DNA of 64,000 nt from Paramecium pentaurelia (GCA_905183005.1 CAJJDO010000039.1:191187-255186); one strand, 5' to 3'; shown: positions 39,073 through 49,947, numbered from the stretch's first letter. Made by a program: numbers and translations. Notes: generated by a model from the sequence alone, not told the origin.

Positions 39073-40137
39073 TCATTTAAAATATCTTTCATCATAGATG
39101 CAATCGTCTATTTTTTCAGGAGTGATGTGAAAAGATCTTACTTTTTATACAGTTGATCTATTCTATTATGTTTATTTTTTTTGAGTTGGCACTTTTTGAG
39201 GAGACTGAATATTAAGATTTACTTGCTATAACTTTGGTTTACTAATTGAAACCTTTTGATTTTGAGCTTTTAGAAATGGACTTTTTGATTATTTATTAGA
39301 GAAACAATTATTTTTTTATTTATCAGCTTTAGTTGAATTATTCCATTTTGATTGTTATTTTGGTATAATTGCTGAATTTCTTCTAAAATTTGTTTAAGAA
39401 GAACATTTTTATTATTTAATAGATTATGCAGAAGAGATTGAAAGAAAATCTTATTAGGTTGACTTGTTTAAATGTTAATGGAAAACTGATTGTTCTAATG
39501 ATTCCATCTTTATATAATTTTGGAATTTATTTGAATTTGTACTTTTGTCAATGGAAGTAAACAATTATTGCAAATTCTGCATTAAAATTTATTTGTTTTC
39601 TTCAGGAGAAGGCAATATTCTTTTTGTTATACCTGTAAAAATTAGGGAGTTCTCATCTTATTCAGACATAAATATCTCAACGCTCACCTTATCACTTTCA
39701 ATTTTATCAATCATTTTCATTTGCTTTCTTAATTATGGTTTCTAAAACACTTCCATTTTAGGTGGAGATTCAAAAGGTTTCTCTTCTACTTATATTTCCT
39801 TATCTTCCTTTAAACTCATATATTATTATGGATTGAAGGAATGCTAATAATGATCTAAGGTTTCTTCTCCTTTTGCATAATAACATTTCAACTTTTGTTC
39901 AGGACTCTCTTCAAGTGATCTTGTAGGTTTCAATAATTATTAAATATCCATCTATCCCAAAGTCATATAATTGCGCTTATCAACTGATGATTTATGACTC
40001 TTTCTAAAAGAGCAATCAGGTAAACCTGGAGAATTTACTCTTCTATACTATATTTTAGGTGATTATTCAAGGAGATATGATTGCGTTGTTTCAAATCTAC
40101 AAGGAGTAGCAGTCTTTTGTTGACAAACTGTATTCAT
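39073..40137 (-). CDS. unknown disordered protein
   Basis: 354 residues, single exon, ATG 40137 to TGA 39073, tail to tail with the esterase gene 35 bp away. Begins MNTVCQQKTATPCRF; rich in Ser, Lys, Gln and Asn, with several S-P and T-P sites (NSPGLPDC, ESPPKMEVF, QSPQKVPT). No membrane segment, no recognisable domain. Possible phosphorylation substrate; this is inference from composition. Confidence 0.65.
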
Positions 40138-40311
40138 TTTTTAACGTAATTTAATTATGAGAATATATAGATATTAAACTTATGGTTTTGACTTTAAATA
40201 ACATTTAATAAGACTAAAGACTTTCTTTTAAATATTATAATGGTCTCATTAGATTTTTTGAACGGTATGTCAATTATAAAATTTGTTAAAAAAAACTAAA
40301 TATAAGAGTTA

Positions 40312-41085
40312 CATTTTTTTATATGATGATAACAATTTTGGTGGATATTCAACACACATATAAGTTGCTGAAAGAATGGTTTTTAGAATTCCAGAGGGTA
40401 ATATAAAATTTATATGATTGTTTAGGATTTAATGATGCATTAGGTTCTCCTTTATTGTGTGCTGGTATAACTGTTTATGCTCCATTAAAAAGATATTATA
40501 AACCTAATTTTTCATGTGCTGTTATAGGTATTGGTGGATTAGGACATTTGGCTGTTTAATATGCAGCAAAATTAGGAATGACTGTCACAGCTTTTACAAC
40601 AAGCAAAAATAGAGAATAAGAAATAAAAAGATTAGGTGCTTCAAATTTGTCCAGTTCTATTAATGTAGAGAGTTTGAAAACTGAATAAGGAAAATATGAT
40701 ATTGTTATTAATACTCTTTACATTGAAGATGAAGAAGTTTTCAAAAGCCATTAAAGATTAACAGCCCCAACAGGTACATACATCTAAGTTGGAGCTCCTC
40801 CTTCAAAGGTTAATTTCAAATTAGATCATGCCTATATCATTTTAAATTAAATCAGAGTTGCTGGTTCATTAATTGGTAATTATGATGAAACATAAGTATT
40901 ATAATTTTAAAATATCTTAGGAAATGCTTGAATTTTCTGCCTAAAATAATGTTTATCCAATTGTGGAGACATTTGAATTTGAAGATTTCCCAAAAGCTTT
41001 TGATAGAATGGAAAAAGCATAAGCCAAATTCAGATGTGTTGTTAATGTTGGAAAATGGGCTTAAGCTAATGGTTTATGGAAATGA
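40312..41085 (+). pseudogene. zinc alcohol dehydrogenase, 5'-truncated
   Basis: Matches the C-terminal two thirds of the complete gene at 44294-45477 (opposite strand), starting inside [13 protein letters not shown] and including the Rossmann motif [13 protein letters not shown] and the C-terminus NGLWK. The catalytic-zinc N-terminal domain is absent: left of about 40312 the sequence is unrelated and carries no N. Two introns (28 bp and 25 bp) are at the same places as in the complete gene. As it stands it cannot make a working enzyme. Confidence 0.8.
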
Positions 41086-41180
41086 GGTTAAATCAAATTA
41101 TATAAATAAATATCCAAATTAGATATATTTATTATTCAATGATGTCTAGATTCAGATAATTCTATATATATCCATCATAG

Positions 41181-41197
41181 CAATTGTCAAACAATTA
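41181..41197. repeat. hairpin-forming inverted repeat at an ADH breakpoint
   Basis: Sequence containing AATTGT-CAA-ACAATT, arms of 6 bp. It lies ~95 bp downstream of the ADH stop in all three copies (also 42961-42977 and, on the other strand, about 44182-44198), and the three copies have different sequence immediately beyond it. Confidence 0.6.
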
Positions 41198-42013
41198 AGA
41201 TAAAGATAAAGATAAAGATAAAGATAGAGAAAGAGAAAGAGAAAGAGAAAGGGAAAGGGAAAGGGAAAGGGAAAGAGAAAGGGAAAGGGAAAGAGAAAGG
41301 GAAAGAGAAAGAGAAAGGGAAAGGGAAAGAGAAAGAGAAGGAGTAAGAGAAAAGGAAAGAGAAAAAGAAAGAGAGAGGGAAAGAGAAAGAGAAAGAGAGA
41401 GAGAAAAGGAAAGAGAAAGAGAGAGAGAAAGAGAAGGAGAGAGAGAAAGATAATGGAAGAAATTAAAACAGCTATATAAAAGAGAAGAAGCACACTTAAA
41501 AAAGATTGATAGAAAAAAAGAAAAGAAATATCCTTTATCAAGAAGATCAATAATTCTAGTAAAATTAGAGATTTATTAGAATAGAAAAGAAGAAAAATTA
41601 GGAGAGAAAGCGCTTTAAGTTCGTCATTTAATTCTTCATCCTCTTCATTTTCTTGTAAAAATTCTAGTAGCAGAAGTAGCATTGGATCTTGTTCGTCTTC
41701 ACAATCAGATGATAAAAAATTAAAAAACTAAAACTAGAAAAATATGTCCTTAAGTAGTTCTTCAAGAGACTCTTCACAATCATACTATAAAAAATAAACA
41801 AACTAAAAATAGAAAAATATTTCCTTAAGTAGTTCTTCAAGAGACTCTTCACAATCATATTATAAACAATAAAAAAACTAAAACTAGAAAAAGATATCCT
41901 CAACTAGTTCTTCAAGAAACTTTTTACAATCAGATGATAAAAAATAAACAAATTAAAACTAGAAAAAGACATCTTCAAGTAGTTCTTCAAGTGATTCTGA
42001 TAGTTCATCATGA
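41198..42013 (+). pseudogene. RNPS1-like gene, 5'-truncated, with amplified 75-bp repeat
   Basis: Begins in the Lys/Glu/Arg repeat region (GATAAA units, then GAGAAA/GGGAAA units) without the RRM-coding part, directly after the ADH 3' flank. It continues into the serine-rich tail with an intron at 41559-41584 and ends at TGA 42011-42013. Sequence is clearly diverged from 46600-47265. The tail contains four tandem 75-bp units (25 codons each, starting near 41748, 41822, 41897, 41972) of the type SSSSRDSSQSYYKK, where the complete gene has one. Confidence 0.65.
41748..42010 (+). repeat. 75-bp in-frame minisatellite, about four units
   Basis: Tandem units of 75 bp beginning with a variant of tccttaagtagttcttcaag. 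Units differ by point changes (RDSSQSYY, RNFLQSDD, SDSDSS), so they are not a recent assembly stutter. Only one unit is present in the RNPS1-like genes at 47224-47265 and 49556-49597. Confidence 0.75.
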
Positions 42014-42050
42014 TTATTATATTTTAGTGTTAAAATCAAGAAAAATTAAC

Positions 42051-42363
42051 TCACATAATATTGCAACAATTTGCATTTAAATTACTGGAATTGGTTACAT
42101 ATATTGAAATAACATCTTATCTTTCTTAATAAAGTGATTGAACTGATGCAGATTCTTTTTATCTAACTCTTTGAGAATTAAGAATATCAAAATCTTCTAA
42201 AGCTAGATTTGTGAATTAAAGTGTAATTAATATCTAAATAATTATGATATAATCTTACTTTCAACTCTTCTATATTACTATTTGGAGAAATATCAATTTG
42301 AAATGGTTTAATATTAATTGTTTTGCTCCTAAAATTATGATCAAAAGTTCCATAAATTATCAT
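42051..42363 (-). CDS. membrane-anchored ubiquitin-fold protein (UBL3/MUB-like), copy A
   Basis: 95 residues with one 25-bp intron (42235-42259). The first ~70 residues fit a ubiquitin fold (MIIYGTFDHNF, FQIDISPNSNIEELK, LALEDFDIL); the C-terminus is NLNANCCNIM, a Cys-aliphatic-aliphatic-X prenylation box preceded by a second cysteine, as in UBL3 and plant MUB proteins, which are lipid-anchored and dock E2 enzymes at the plasma membrane. No Gly-Gly is present, so it is not conjugated. An upstream in-frame ATG at 42408 would add 15 hydrophobic residues. Convergent with the RNPS1-like tail. Confidence 0.7.
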
Positions 42364-42548
42364 TTTTATTATTATTTTTAACAAATAAATTAAAATTAGT
42401 AATTTCAAACAAATTAATCTGATGAATTATGAATACTTAATATATATATCAAATATATTATATACATAATTTATTCTTATTAGATTAACAAGAATACTAA
42501 ATGTAATTAGAAAAAATATTAAAAGCATCTTTTTTCTAAATAGTTAAA

Positions 42549-42549
42549 N
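42549..42549. other. single-n contig junction
   Basis: After this n the sequence restarts at the base equivalent to 40770 (inside ADH) and runs in parallel to 41197/42977. Confidence 0.9.
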
Positions 42550-42865
42550 ACAGGTACATACATCTAAGTTGGAGCTCCTCCTTCAAAGGTTAATTTCAAA
42601 TTAGATCATGCCTATATCATTTTAAATTAAATCAGAGTTGCTGGTTCATTAATTGGTAATTATGATGAAACATAAGTATTATAATTTTAAAATATCTTAG
42701 GAAATGCTTGAATTTTCTGCCTAAAATAATGTTTATCCAATTGTGGAGACATTTGAATTTGAAGATTTCCCAAAAGCTTTTGATAGAATGGAAAAAGCAT
42801 AAGCCAAATTCAGATGTGTTGTTAATGTTGGAAAATGGGCTTAAGCTAATGGTTTATGGAAATGA
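42550..42865 (+). pseudogene. alcohol dehydrogenase 3' fragment (repeat of 40770-41085)
   Basis: Direct repeat, with no difference noticed, of the last part of the truncated ADH copy: [15 protein letters not shown] to NGLWK and TGA, including the 25-bp intron. The match continues to the hairpin at 42961-42977, after which it leads into a different flank (the Rab gene region). Confidence 0.75.
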
Positions 42866-43144
42866 GGTTAAATCAAATTATATAAATAAATATCCAAATT
42901 AGATATATTTATTATTCAATGATGTCTAGATTCAGATAATTCTATATATATCCATCATAGCAATTGTCAAACAATTATACTTAAATTTATTTAATAATAA
43001 AGATATGTTAGTTCCAATAAAACAAAAGTATAAAACCTGTATTGAATAAGTCTAAAAGAAATTAAGAGAGTTTCAAAAGCTTTAAAAAATCTAAAACAAA
43101 AATTATATTTATGTTTAAATTATATATCCAATAGAGTTAGCATA

Positions 43145-43870
43145 TCAACAACATTTCTTTTATTTCTCCTATTCTAATTTTGGAATAGTGGATTCTGTTA
43201 ATTTTATGTTATTCTTTTCAACTGTTTCAGATGATTATGATAATTTTACGATTTCTAAACAAATATGATCATAAAAATTTCATTACCAGTTGCCAATTAT
43301 TCAAATGCTTATTATATACCGGTACCATCCTTAGCACTAGTTTCCAAATATGCTAATTTATGCTCAAATGCAAACTAAGCAGCTTCTTGTTTACTAACTT
43401 TTCTTTGATCTTAAAGATCTATTTTATTTGCAACAAGCATTATTATTATTGATTAAGTATTTGATTCAATATCCTAATAAATTTACATGAATCTCAACCT
43501 TAAGCCATTTATCTAAATTTTCAAATGAACTTCTATCTGTGATATCAAATATTAATAATGCTCCTGCGGCTCCTTTATAATAAATATTGGTTAAAGCCCT
43601 GTATTATTCCTTAAAATAGATTTGAATCTTACTGCTCCACAAGTATCCCAAATTGCTAATTTAATTTCCTTCCCCAAAATGTTTATATTTTTCTATGCAA
43701 ATTCCACCTAAAAATCAGATTTTGTTTTACTCCAATAGTTATTTTGTGCCCTTCTTCAAATTTATCAAATGCAAACCTAGTAAGCGTATTTGACTTTCCA
43801 ACTCTGGGATCACCTTTTGATTAACAAAATTAATACCAACTAAAACAATTTTAAAAGTGGATGGTTTCAT
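43145..43870 (-). CDS. Rab-family small GTPase with altered switch II
   Basis: 199 residues, five introns: 43814-43836 (23 bp), 43708-43730 (23), 43610-43632 (23), 43474-43498 (25), 43255-43286 (32). P-loop reads GDPRVGKSNTL, switch I ends KITIGVEFA, interswitch KEIKLAIWDTCGAEQYRAL, then YYKGAAGALLIFDIT, ANKIDL, ETSAKDG and a C-terminal KKCC for double geranylgeranylation. In switch II the canonical WDTAGQE is WDTCGAE: the catalytic glutamine is Ala. This predicts slow GTP hydrolysis. The rest is an ordinary membrane-traffic Rab; the subfamily is unclear. Confidence 0.85.
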
Positions 43871-44293
43871 TAAAAAATTAAAACAAAAAATTTATATAAT
43901 AAATTCTTTAAATGAAAATAATTACTAATATACTAAACAATACTATGAAAGTAATCATCAAAAGAATAATCAAATTGTATACTTTTCTATAATCTTAAAA
44001 TAAAATTTATACTACTTTATTAGAAACATAAATAAAATATATATATTACTTTCTATCTAATTATGTTATTTATTTATTTTATAATTATACTCTTTAATTA
44101 TATGATATGTAGATGAACTCTATAAATTAAAAATCATTTTGATTAAATAGAAAAATGCATTTAAAAAATAAGATGAATAATTAATTGTTTGACAATTGCT
44201 ATGATGGATATATATAGAATTATCTGAATCTAGACATCATTGAATAATAAATATATCTAATTTGGATATTTATTTATATAATTTGATTTAACC

Positions 44294-45477
44294 TCATTTC
44301 CATAAACCATTAGCTTAAGCCCATTTTCCAACATTAACAACACATCTGAATTTGGCTTATGCTTTTTCCATTCTATCAAAAGCTTTTGGGAAATCTTCAA
44401 ATTCAAATGTCTCCACAATTGGATAAACATTATTTTAGGCAGAAAATTCAAGCATTTCCTAAGATATTTTAAAATTATAATACTTATGTTTCATCATAAT
44501 TACCAATTAATGAACCAGCAACTCTGATTTAATTTAAAATGATATAGGCATGATCTAATTTGAAATTAACCTTTGAAGGAGGAGCTCCAACTTAGATGTA
44601 TGTACCTGTTGGGGCTGTTAATCTTTAATGGCTTTTGAAAACTTCTTCATCTTCAATGTAAAGAGTATTAATAACAATATCATATTTTCCTTATTCAGTT
44701 TTCAAACTCTCTACATTAATAGAACTGGACAAATTTGAAGCACCTAATCTTTTTATTTCTTATTCTCTATTTTTGCTTGTTGTAAAAGCTGTGACAGTCA
44801 TTCCTAATTTTGCTGCATATTAAACAGCCAAATGTCCTAATCCACCAATACCTATAACAGCACATGAAAAATTAGGTTTATAATATCTTTTTAATGGAGC
44901 ATAAACAGTTATACCAGCACACAATAAAGGAGAACCTAATGCATCATTAAATCCTAAACAATCATATAAATTTTATATTACCCTCTGGAATTCTAAAAAC
45001 CATTCTTTCAGCAACTTATATGTGTGTTGAATATCCACCAAAATTGTTATCATCATATAAAAAAATGCCTTTTGAACATAATTAATTATCTCCTTTCTTA
45101 CACAAATCACAGGTTTAACACATCCATCTTTAAGGATTGCATCCAACTTTATCACCTACTTTGAATTTTGTGACACCTGTTCCTACTTTTTCGACTAATC
45201 CTACGACTTCATGTCCTGGGCAACTGGGGTATTTACTAGAGTATATTATTTATATATACATATTTGGATCCCATAATCCTCTAGAATGAAGACAATCACT
45301 ATGACATAATCCAGTATATAAAATTCTAATTCTGACATCGTCGTCCGCAATATTTGGGTATTTGTATGGATATTGTACAGGCTCACCAGTGTTTTATAGG
45401 AATGCATAAGCAACAGCATCTGCTGTTTCCTTACTTTCTTAGACTAAGTAAACTGAATGAGCTGGTAATTGTTGCAT
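44294..45477 (-). CDS. zinc-dependent alcohol dehydrogenase (CAD type), complete
   Basis: 368 residues with introns 45236-45259 (24 bp), 44954-44981 (28) and 44459-44483 (25). Medium-chain dehydrogenase/reductase: catalytic-zinc ligands in GLCHSD, PGHEVVG and a later Cys; structural-zinc cysteines in [20 protein letters not shown](P)-binding [13 protein letters not shown]; conserved GAPPSKVNF and ETQEMLEF. The family oxidises or reduces alcohols/aldehydes, often cinnamyl-type, with NADP. The 24-bp intron has no in-frame TGA, but its removal restores the family spacing before KYPSCPGHE. Partial copies are at 40312, 42550 and 47400. Confidence 0.9.
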
Positions 45478-45946
45478 AATTAAGAGATATTTATTTATGG
45501 AGAAAAAGATGATTCCTCACATTTATAAAGACTTTTCCATCCTTAGTTCATGAATCACTTTATTATTATTAGGATTTTAGAACATCTTAAATCATTTATT
45601 AATTAATCATTTACTAAATTGTAAATAAGATATTAATAATTAAATAGCAACACATTAGGAATCATAATACTCACAATCCATTTTCATAAAATATTCTTTA
45701 TAATTTCTTTTTAAATTAATAATGATTGAGGGTTTTGTTAAGTGTTTACATAAATCTTAAAATTTTTTCAAATTTAAAAGAGTATACATTCATTCTATGA
45801 TTGAAATATAAGAGAGTGTATAGAAATAATGTTTCTAATTTATTCTATGAAATGAATGTGAAAATCACAAATCAATGTTATTAATAATAATAGATGTTTT
45901 AAATTAATTATTGATTAAAATTATTGTATTAATATTAATTATTATT
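45478..45946. other. intergenic region between divergent ADH and RNPS1-like genes
   Basis: About 470 bp, AT-rich, presumably holding both promoters; no element recognised. The same region is repeated at 47810-48278. Confidence 0.4.
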
Positions 45947-47265
45947 ATGCCTAAATCTCATTCATCATCTTCATCGGGGTCATCCTCTTCAAGTGAAGAG
46001 AAGAAGAGAGTTAAAGATATTAATTAAAAGAAATCAAAAAGTTAGAAGTCAAGGGAAAGATCAAAAGAAAAATCAAAGGAAAGAAAAACTAAAGAAAAAA
46101 CTAAAGAGAAGAAAGTTAAGAATCTTCTTCTTGTTTAGAATATTTCAAGAAATGTCACTTAAGATATTCTACATGAAATTTTTTCAACCTATGGAAAGCT
46201 AACTAATGTAGAAATGCAGTTTGACGAATAAAATAATATGCTTCCTCTTCTTTTTGCTTTTATTACGTATAATGATGAAGGTGATGCTTCCTAAGCCACT
46301 TAATATATGCACAGAGCAATTATTGATGGAAAAAAGATAAAATGTTAAAGTCTAGGATTGGATAGATAAAAGTAATTTTATAATTAACGTAGATATTATA
46401 CAGAGAAAATTAAAAAAGAAAGATTAGATAAACTTAAATAAAGAGAAATAAAAAAGGAAAGAGATTTAAGATAAAAGGAAGAGCATGCAAGAGCTAGAAA
46501 TAAAGAAGATAAATAAAAAAATGAAAATAAGGAGCTTGATAAAGATAAGGAGAAAGATAAAGAAAAGGATGTTTAAAAAAAAGATTAAGAATTATAACCA
46601 GAATAATAAAAATTAAAAGAAAAAGATAAAGATAAAGATAAAGAGAGAGAAAAAGAAAAAGAAAAAGAAAGAAAAGAAAAAGAAAGGGAAAAGGAAAAGG
46701 AAAGAGAAAAGGAAAGGGAAAGAGAAAAGGAAAGGGAAAGAGAGAGAGAAAAAGAGAGAGAGAGAGAAAGGGAAAGAGAAAGAGAAAAAGAGAGAGAAAG
46801 AGAAAAAGAAAGAGAAAGAGAGAAAGAAAAGGAAAGAGAAAGAGAAAGGGAAAGATAAAGGGAGAAATAAAAACAGAGAGAAAAAAGAGAAAAGGAAAAG
46901 CAAGAAAGGATTGAACGAGAAAAAAAGAAGAAATAACATTCATCAAGAAGAAGATCCTCTGATAGATATCATAAAAGATCAAGTTCAAGAAAGAGACATT
47001 CAAAAAGAAGATATAGTAAAAGATCAAAAACACCTGTAAAATTAGAGATTTATCAAAATAGAAAAGAAAATAAAATAGGAGAGAAAGTACTTCAAGTTCA
47101 TCATCTGATTCTTCATCCTCTTCGTCTTCTAGTGGAAGTTCTAGTAGCAGCAGTAGTAGTGGATCTTCTTCTTCTTCGCAATCAGATGATAAAAAATAAA
47201 CAAATTAAAACTAGAAAAAGACATCTTCAAGTAGTTCTTCAAGTGATTCTGATAGTTCATCATGA
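45947..47265 (+). CDS. RNPS1-like RRM splicing factor with long ER/EK region
   Basis: 430 residues, one 26-bp intron (47036-47061). N-terminal serine run and KSKSQKSRERSKEKSKER; a single RRM at about residues 65-135 (VKNLLLVQNIS, RNVTQDILHEIFSTYGKLTN, FAFITYND), close to RNPS1 in the RNVTxDxxxEIFSTYGK segment. Then ~150 residues of alternating Glu with Lys/Arg, likely a single alpha helix, and a C-terminal SR/serine tail ending SDSDSSS. RNPS1 is an exon-junction-complex/ASAP component linking splicing and mRNA decay. TAA/TAG glutamines are frequent. The same gene is repeated at 48279. Confidence 0.85.
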
Positions 47266-47302
47266 TTATTATATTTTAGTGTTAAAATCAAGAAAAATTA
47301 AA

Positions 47303-47398
47303 TCACATAATATTGCAACAAGTTGCATTTAAATTACTGGAATTGGTTACATATATTGAAATAACATCTTATCTTTCTTAATAAAGTGATTGAACTGA
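47303..47398 (-). pseudogene. UBL3-like protein, C-terminal fragment
   Basis: Last ~30 codons of the ubiquitin-fold gene (ending ATCCNIM), cut at the n (47399). The complete version with the same sequence is 49635-49947. Confidence 0.7.
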
Positions 47399-47399
47399 N
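47399..47399. other. single-n contig junction
   Basis: Sequence to the right restarts at the base equivalent to 45068. Confidence 0.9.
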
Positions 47400-47809
47400 C
47401 CTTTTGAACATAATTAATTATCTCCTTTCTTACACAAATCACAGGTTTAACACATCCATCTTTAAGGATTGCATCCAACTTTATCACCTACTTTGAATTT
47501 TGTGACACCTGTTCCTACTTTTTCGACTAATCCTACGACTTCATGTCCTGGGCAACTGGGGTATTTACTAGAGTATATTATTTATATATACATATTTGGA
47601 TCCCATAATCCTCTAGAATGAAGACAATCACTATGACATAATCCAGTATATAAAATTCTAATTCTGACATCGTCGTCCGCAATATTTGGGTATTTGTATG
47701 GATATTGTACAGGCTCACCAGTGTTTTATAGGAATGCATAAGCAACAGCATCTGCTGTTTCCTTACTTTCTTAGACTAAGTAAACTGAATGAGCTGGTAA
47801 TTGTTGCAT
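47400..47809 (-). pseudogene. alcohol dehydrogenase N-terminal fragment (repeat)
   Basis: Repeat of the 5' part of the ADH gene ([16 protein letters not shown] to about the structural-zinc region), cut at the n. Start equivalent to 45477. Not an independent gene if the junction is an assembly artefact. Confidence 0.7.
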
Positions 47810-48278
47810 AATTAAGAGATATTTATTTATGGAGAAAAAGATGATTCCTCACATTTATAAAGACTTTTCCATCCTTAGTTCATGAATCACTTTATTATTA
47901 TTAGGATTTTAGAACATCTTAAATCATTTATTAATTAATCATTTACTAAATTGTAAATAAGATATTAATAATTAAATAGCAACACATTAGGAATCATAAT
48001 ACTCACAATCCATTTTCATAAAATATTCTTTATAATTTCTTTTTAAATTAATAATGATTGAGGGTTTTGTTAAGTGTTTACATAAATCTTAAAATTTTTT
48101 CAAATTTAAAAGAGTATACATTCATTCTATGATTGAAATATAAGAGAGTGTATAGAAATAATGTTTCTAATTTATTCTATGAAATGAATGTGAAAATCAC
48201 AAATCAATGTTATTAATAATAATAGATGTTTTAAATTAATTATTGATTAAAATTATTGTATTAATATTAATTATTATT

Positions 48279-49597
48279 ATGCCTAAATCTCATTCATCAT
48301 CTTCATCGGGGTCATCCTCTTCAAGTGAAGAGAAGAAGAGAGTTAAAGATATTAATTAAAAGAAATCAAAAAGTTAGAAGTCAAGGGAAAGATCAAAAGA
48401 AAAATCAAAGGAAAGAAAAACTAAAGAAAAAACTAAAGAGAAGAAAGTTAAGAATCTTCTTCTTGTTTAGAATATTTCAAGAAATGTCACTTAAGATATT
48501 CTACATGAAATTTTTTCAACCTATGGAAAGCTAACTAATGTAGAAATGCAGTTTGACGAATAAAATAATATGCTTCCTCTTCTTTTTGCTTTTATTACGT
48601 ATAATGATGAAGGTGATGCTTCCTAAGCCACTTAATATATGCACAGAGCAATTATTGATGGAAAAAAGATAAAATGTTAAAGTCTAGGATTGGATAGATA
48701 AAAGTAATTTTATAATTAACGTAGATATTATACAGAGAAAATTAAAAAAGAAAGATTAGATAAACTTAAATAAAGAGAAATAAAAAAGGAAAGAGATTTA
48801 AGATAAAAGGAAGAGCATGCAAGAGCTAGAAATAAAGAAGATAAATAAAAAAATGAAAATAAGGAGCTTGATAAAGATAAGGAGAAAGATAAAGAAAAGG
48901 ATGTTTAAAAAAAAGATTAAGAATTATAACCAGAATAATAAAAATTAAAAGAAAAAGATAAAGATAAAGATAAAGAGAGAGAAAAAGAAAAAGAAAAAGA
49001 AAGAAAAGAAAAAGAAAGGGAAAAGGAAAAGGAAAGAGAAAAGGAAAGGGAAAGAGAAAAGGAAAGGGAAAGAGAGAGAGAAAAAGAGAGAGAGAGAGAA
49101 AGGGAAAGAGAAAGAGAAAAAGAGAGAGAAAGAGAAAAAGAAAGAGAAAGAGAGAAAGAAAAGGAAAGAGAAAGAGAAAGGGAAAGATAAAGGGAGAAAT
49201 AAAAACAGAGAGAAAAAAGAGAAAAGGAAAAGCAAGAAAGGATTGAACGAGAAAAAAAGAAGAAATAACATTCATCAAGAAGAAGATCCTCTGATAGATA
49301 TCATAAAAGATCAAGTTCAAGAAAGAGACATTCAAAAAGAAGATATAGTAAAAGATCAAAAACACCTGTAAAATTAGAGATTTATCAAAATAGAAAAGAA
49401 AATAAAATAGGAGAGAAAGTACTTCAAGTTCATCATCTGATTCTTCATCCTCTTCGTCTTCTAGTGGAAGTTCTAGTAGCAGCAGTAGTAGTGGATCTTC
49501 TTCTTCTTCGCAATCAGATGATAAAAAATAAACAAATTAAAACTAGAAAAAGACATCTTCAAGTAGTTCTTCAAGTGATTCTGATAGTTCATCATGA
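48279..49597 (+). CDS. RNPS1-like RRM splicing factor (repeat copy)
   Basis: Appears identical to 45947-47265 with offset 2332, intron 49368-49393. In this copy the gene continues into unique sequence (complete UBL3-like gene and calcineurin), so this is probably the true chromosomal context. See the first copy for domains. Confidence 0.8.
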
Positions 49598-49634
49598 TTA
49601 TTATATTTTAGTGTTAAAATCAAGAAAAATTAAA

Positions 49635-49947
49635 TCACATAATATTGCAACAAGTTGCATTTAAATTACTGGAATTGGTTACATATATTGAAATAACATC
49701 TTATCTTTCTTAATAAAGTGATTGAACTGATGCAGATTCTTTTTATCTAACTCTTTGAGAATTAAGAATATCAAAATCTTCTAAAGCTAGATTTGTGAAT
49801 TAAAGTGTAATTAATATCTAAATAATTATGATATAATCTTACTTTCAACTCTTCTATATTACTATTTGGAGAAATATCAATTTGAAATGGTTTAATATTA
49901 ATTGTTTTGCTCCTAAAATTATGATCAAAAGTTCCATAAATTATCAT
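49635..49947 (-). CDS. membrane-anchored ubiquitin-fold protein (UBL3/MUB-like), copy B
   Basis: 95 residues, intron 49818-49842. Same as copy A at 42051 except for small changes, for example NLNATCCNIM instead of NLNANCCNIM at the prenylated C-terminus. Convergent with the RNPS1-like gene 37 bp away. The conserved CCxxM box in both versions supports real prenylation. Confidence 0.7.

Larger units (their letters stand above)
45068..47398. repeat. direct duplication, left copy (partner 47400-49730)
   Basis: About 2331 bp repeated in the same orientation with a single n (47399) between the copies and a constant offset of 2332. Contains the ADH 5' part, the RNPS1-like gene and the start of the UBL3-like gene. 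No difference was noticed between the copies. Confidence 0.85.

Noticed and set aside
46494..47033. Long hydrophobic frame (FLFLFP-rich) on the minus strand, and its repeats at 48826-49365 and 41152-41682
   Set aside because: Exact antisense of the GARAAR-type repeat encoding Glu/Lys/Arg in the RNPS1-like gene. The composition follows from the repeat, and there is no independent start, domain or intron evidence.
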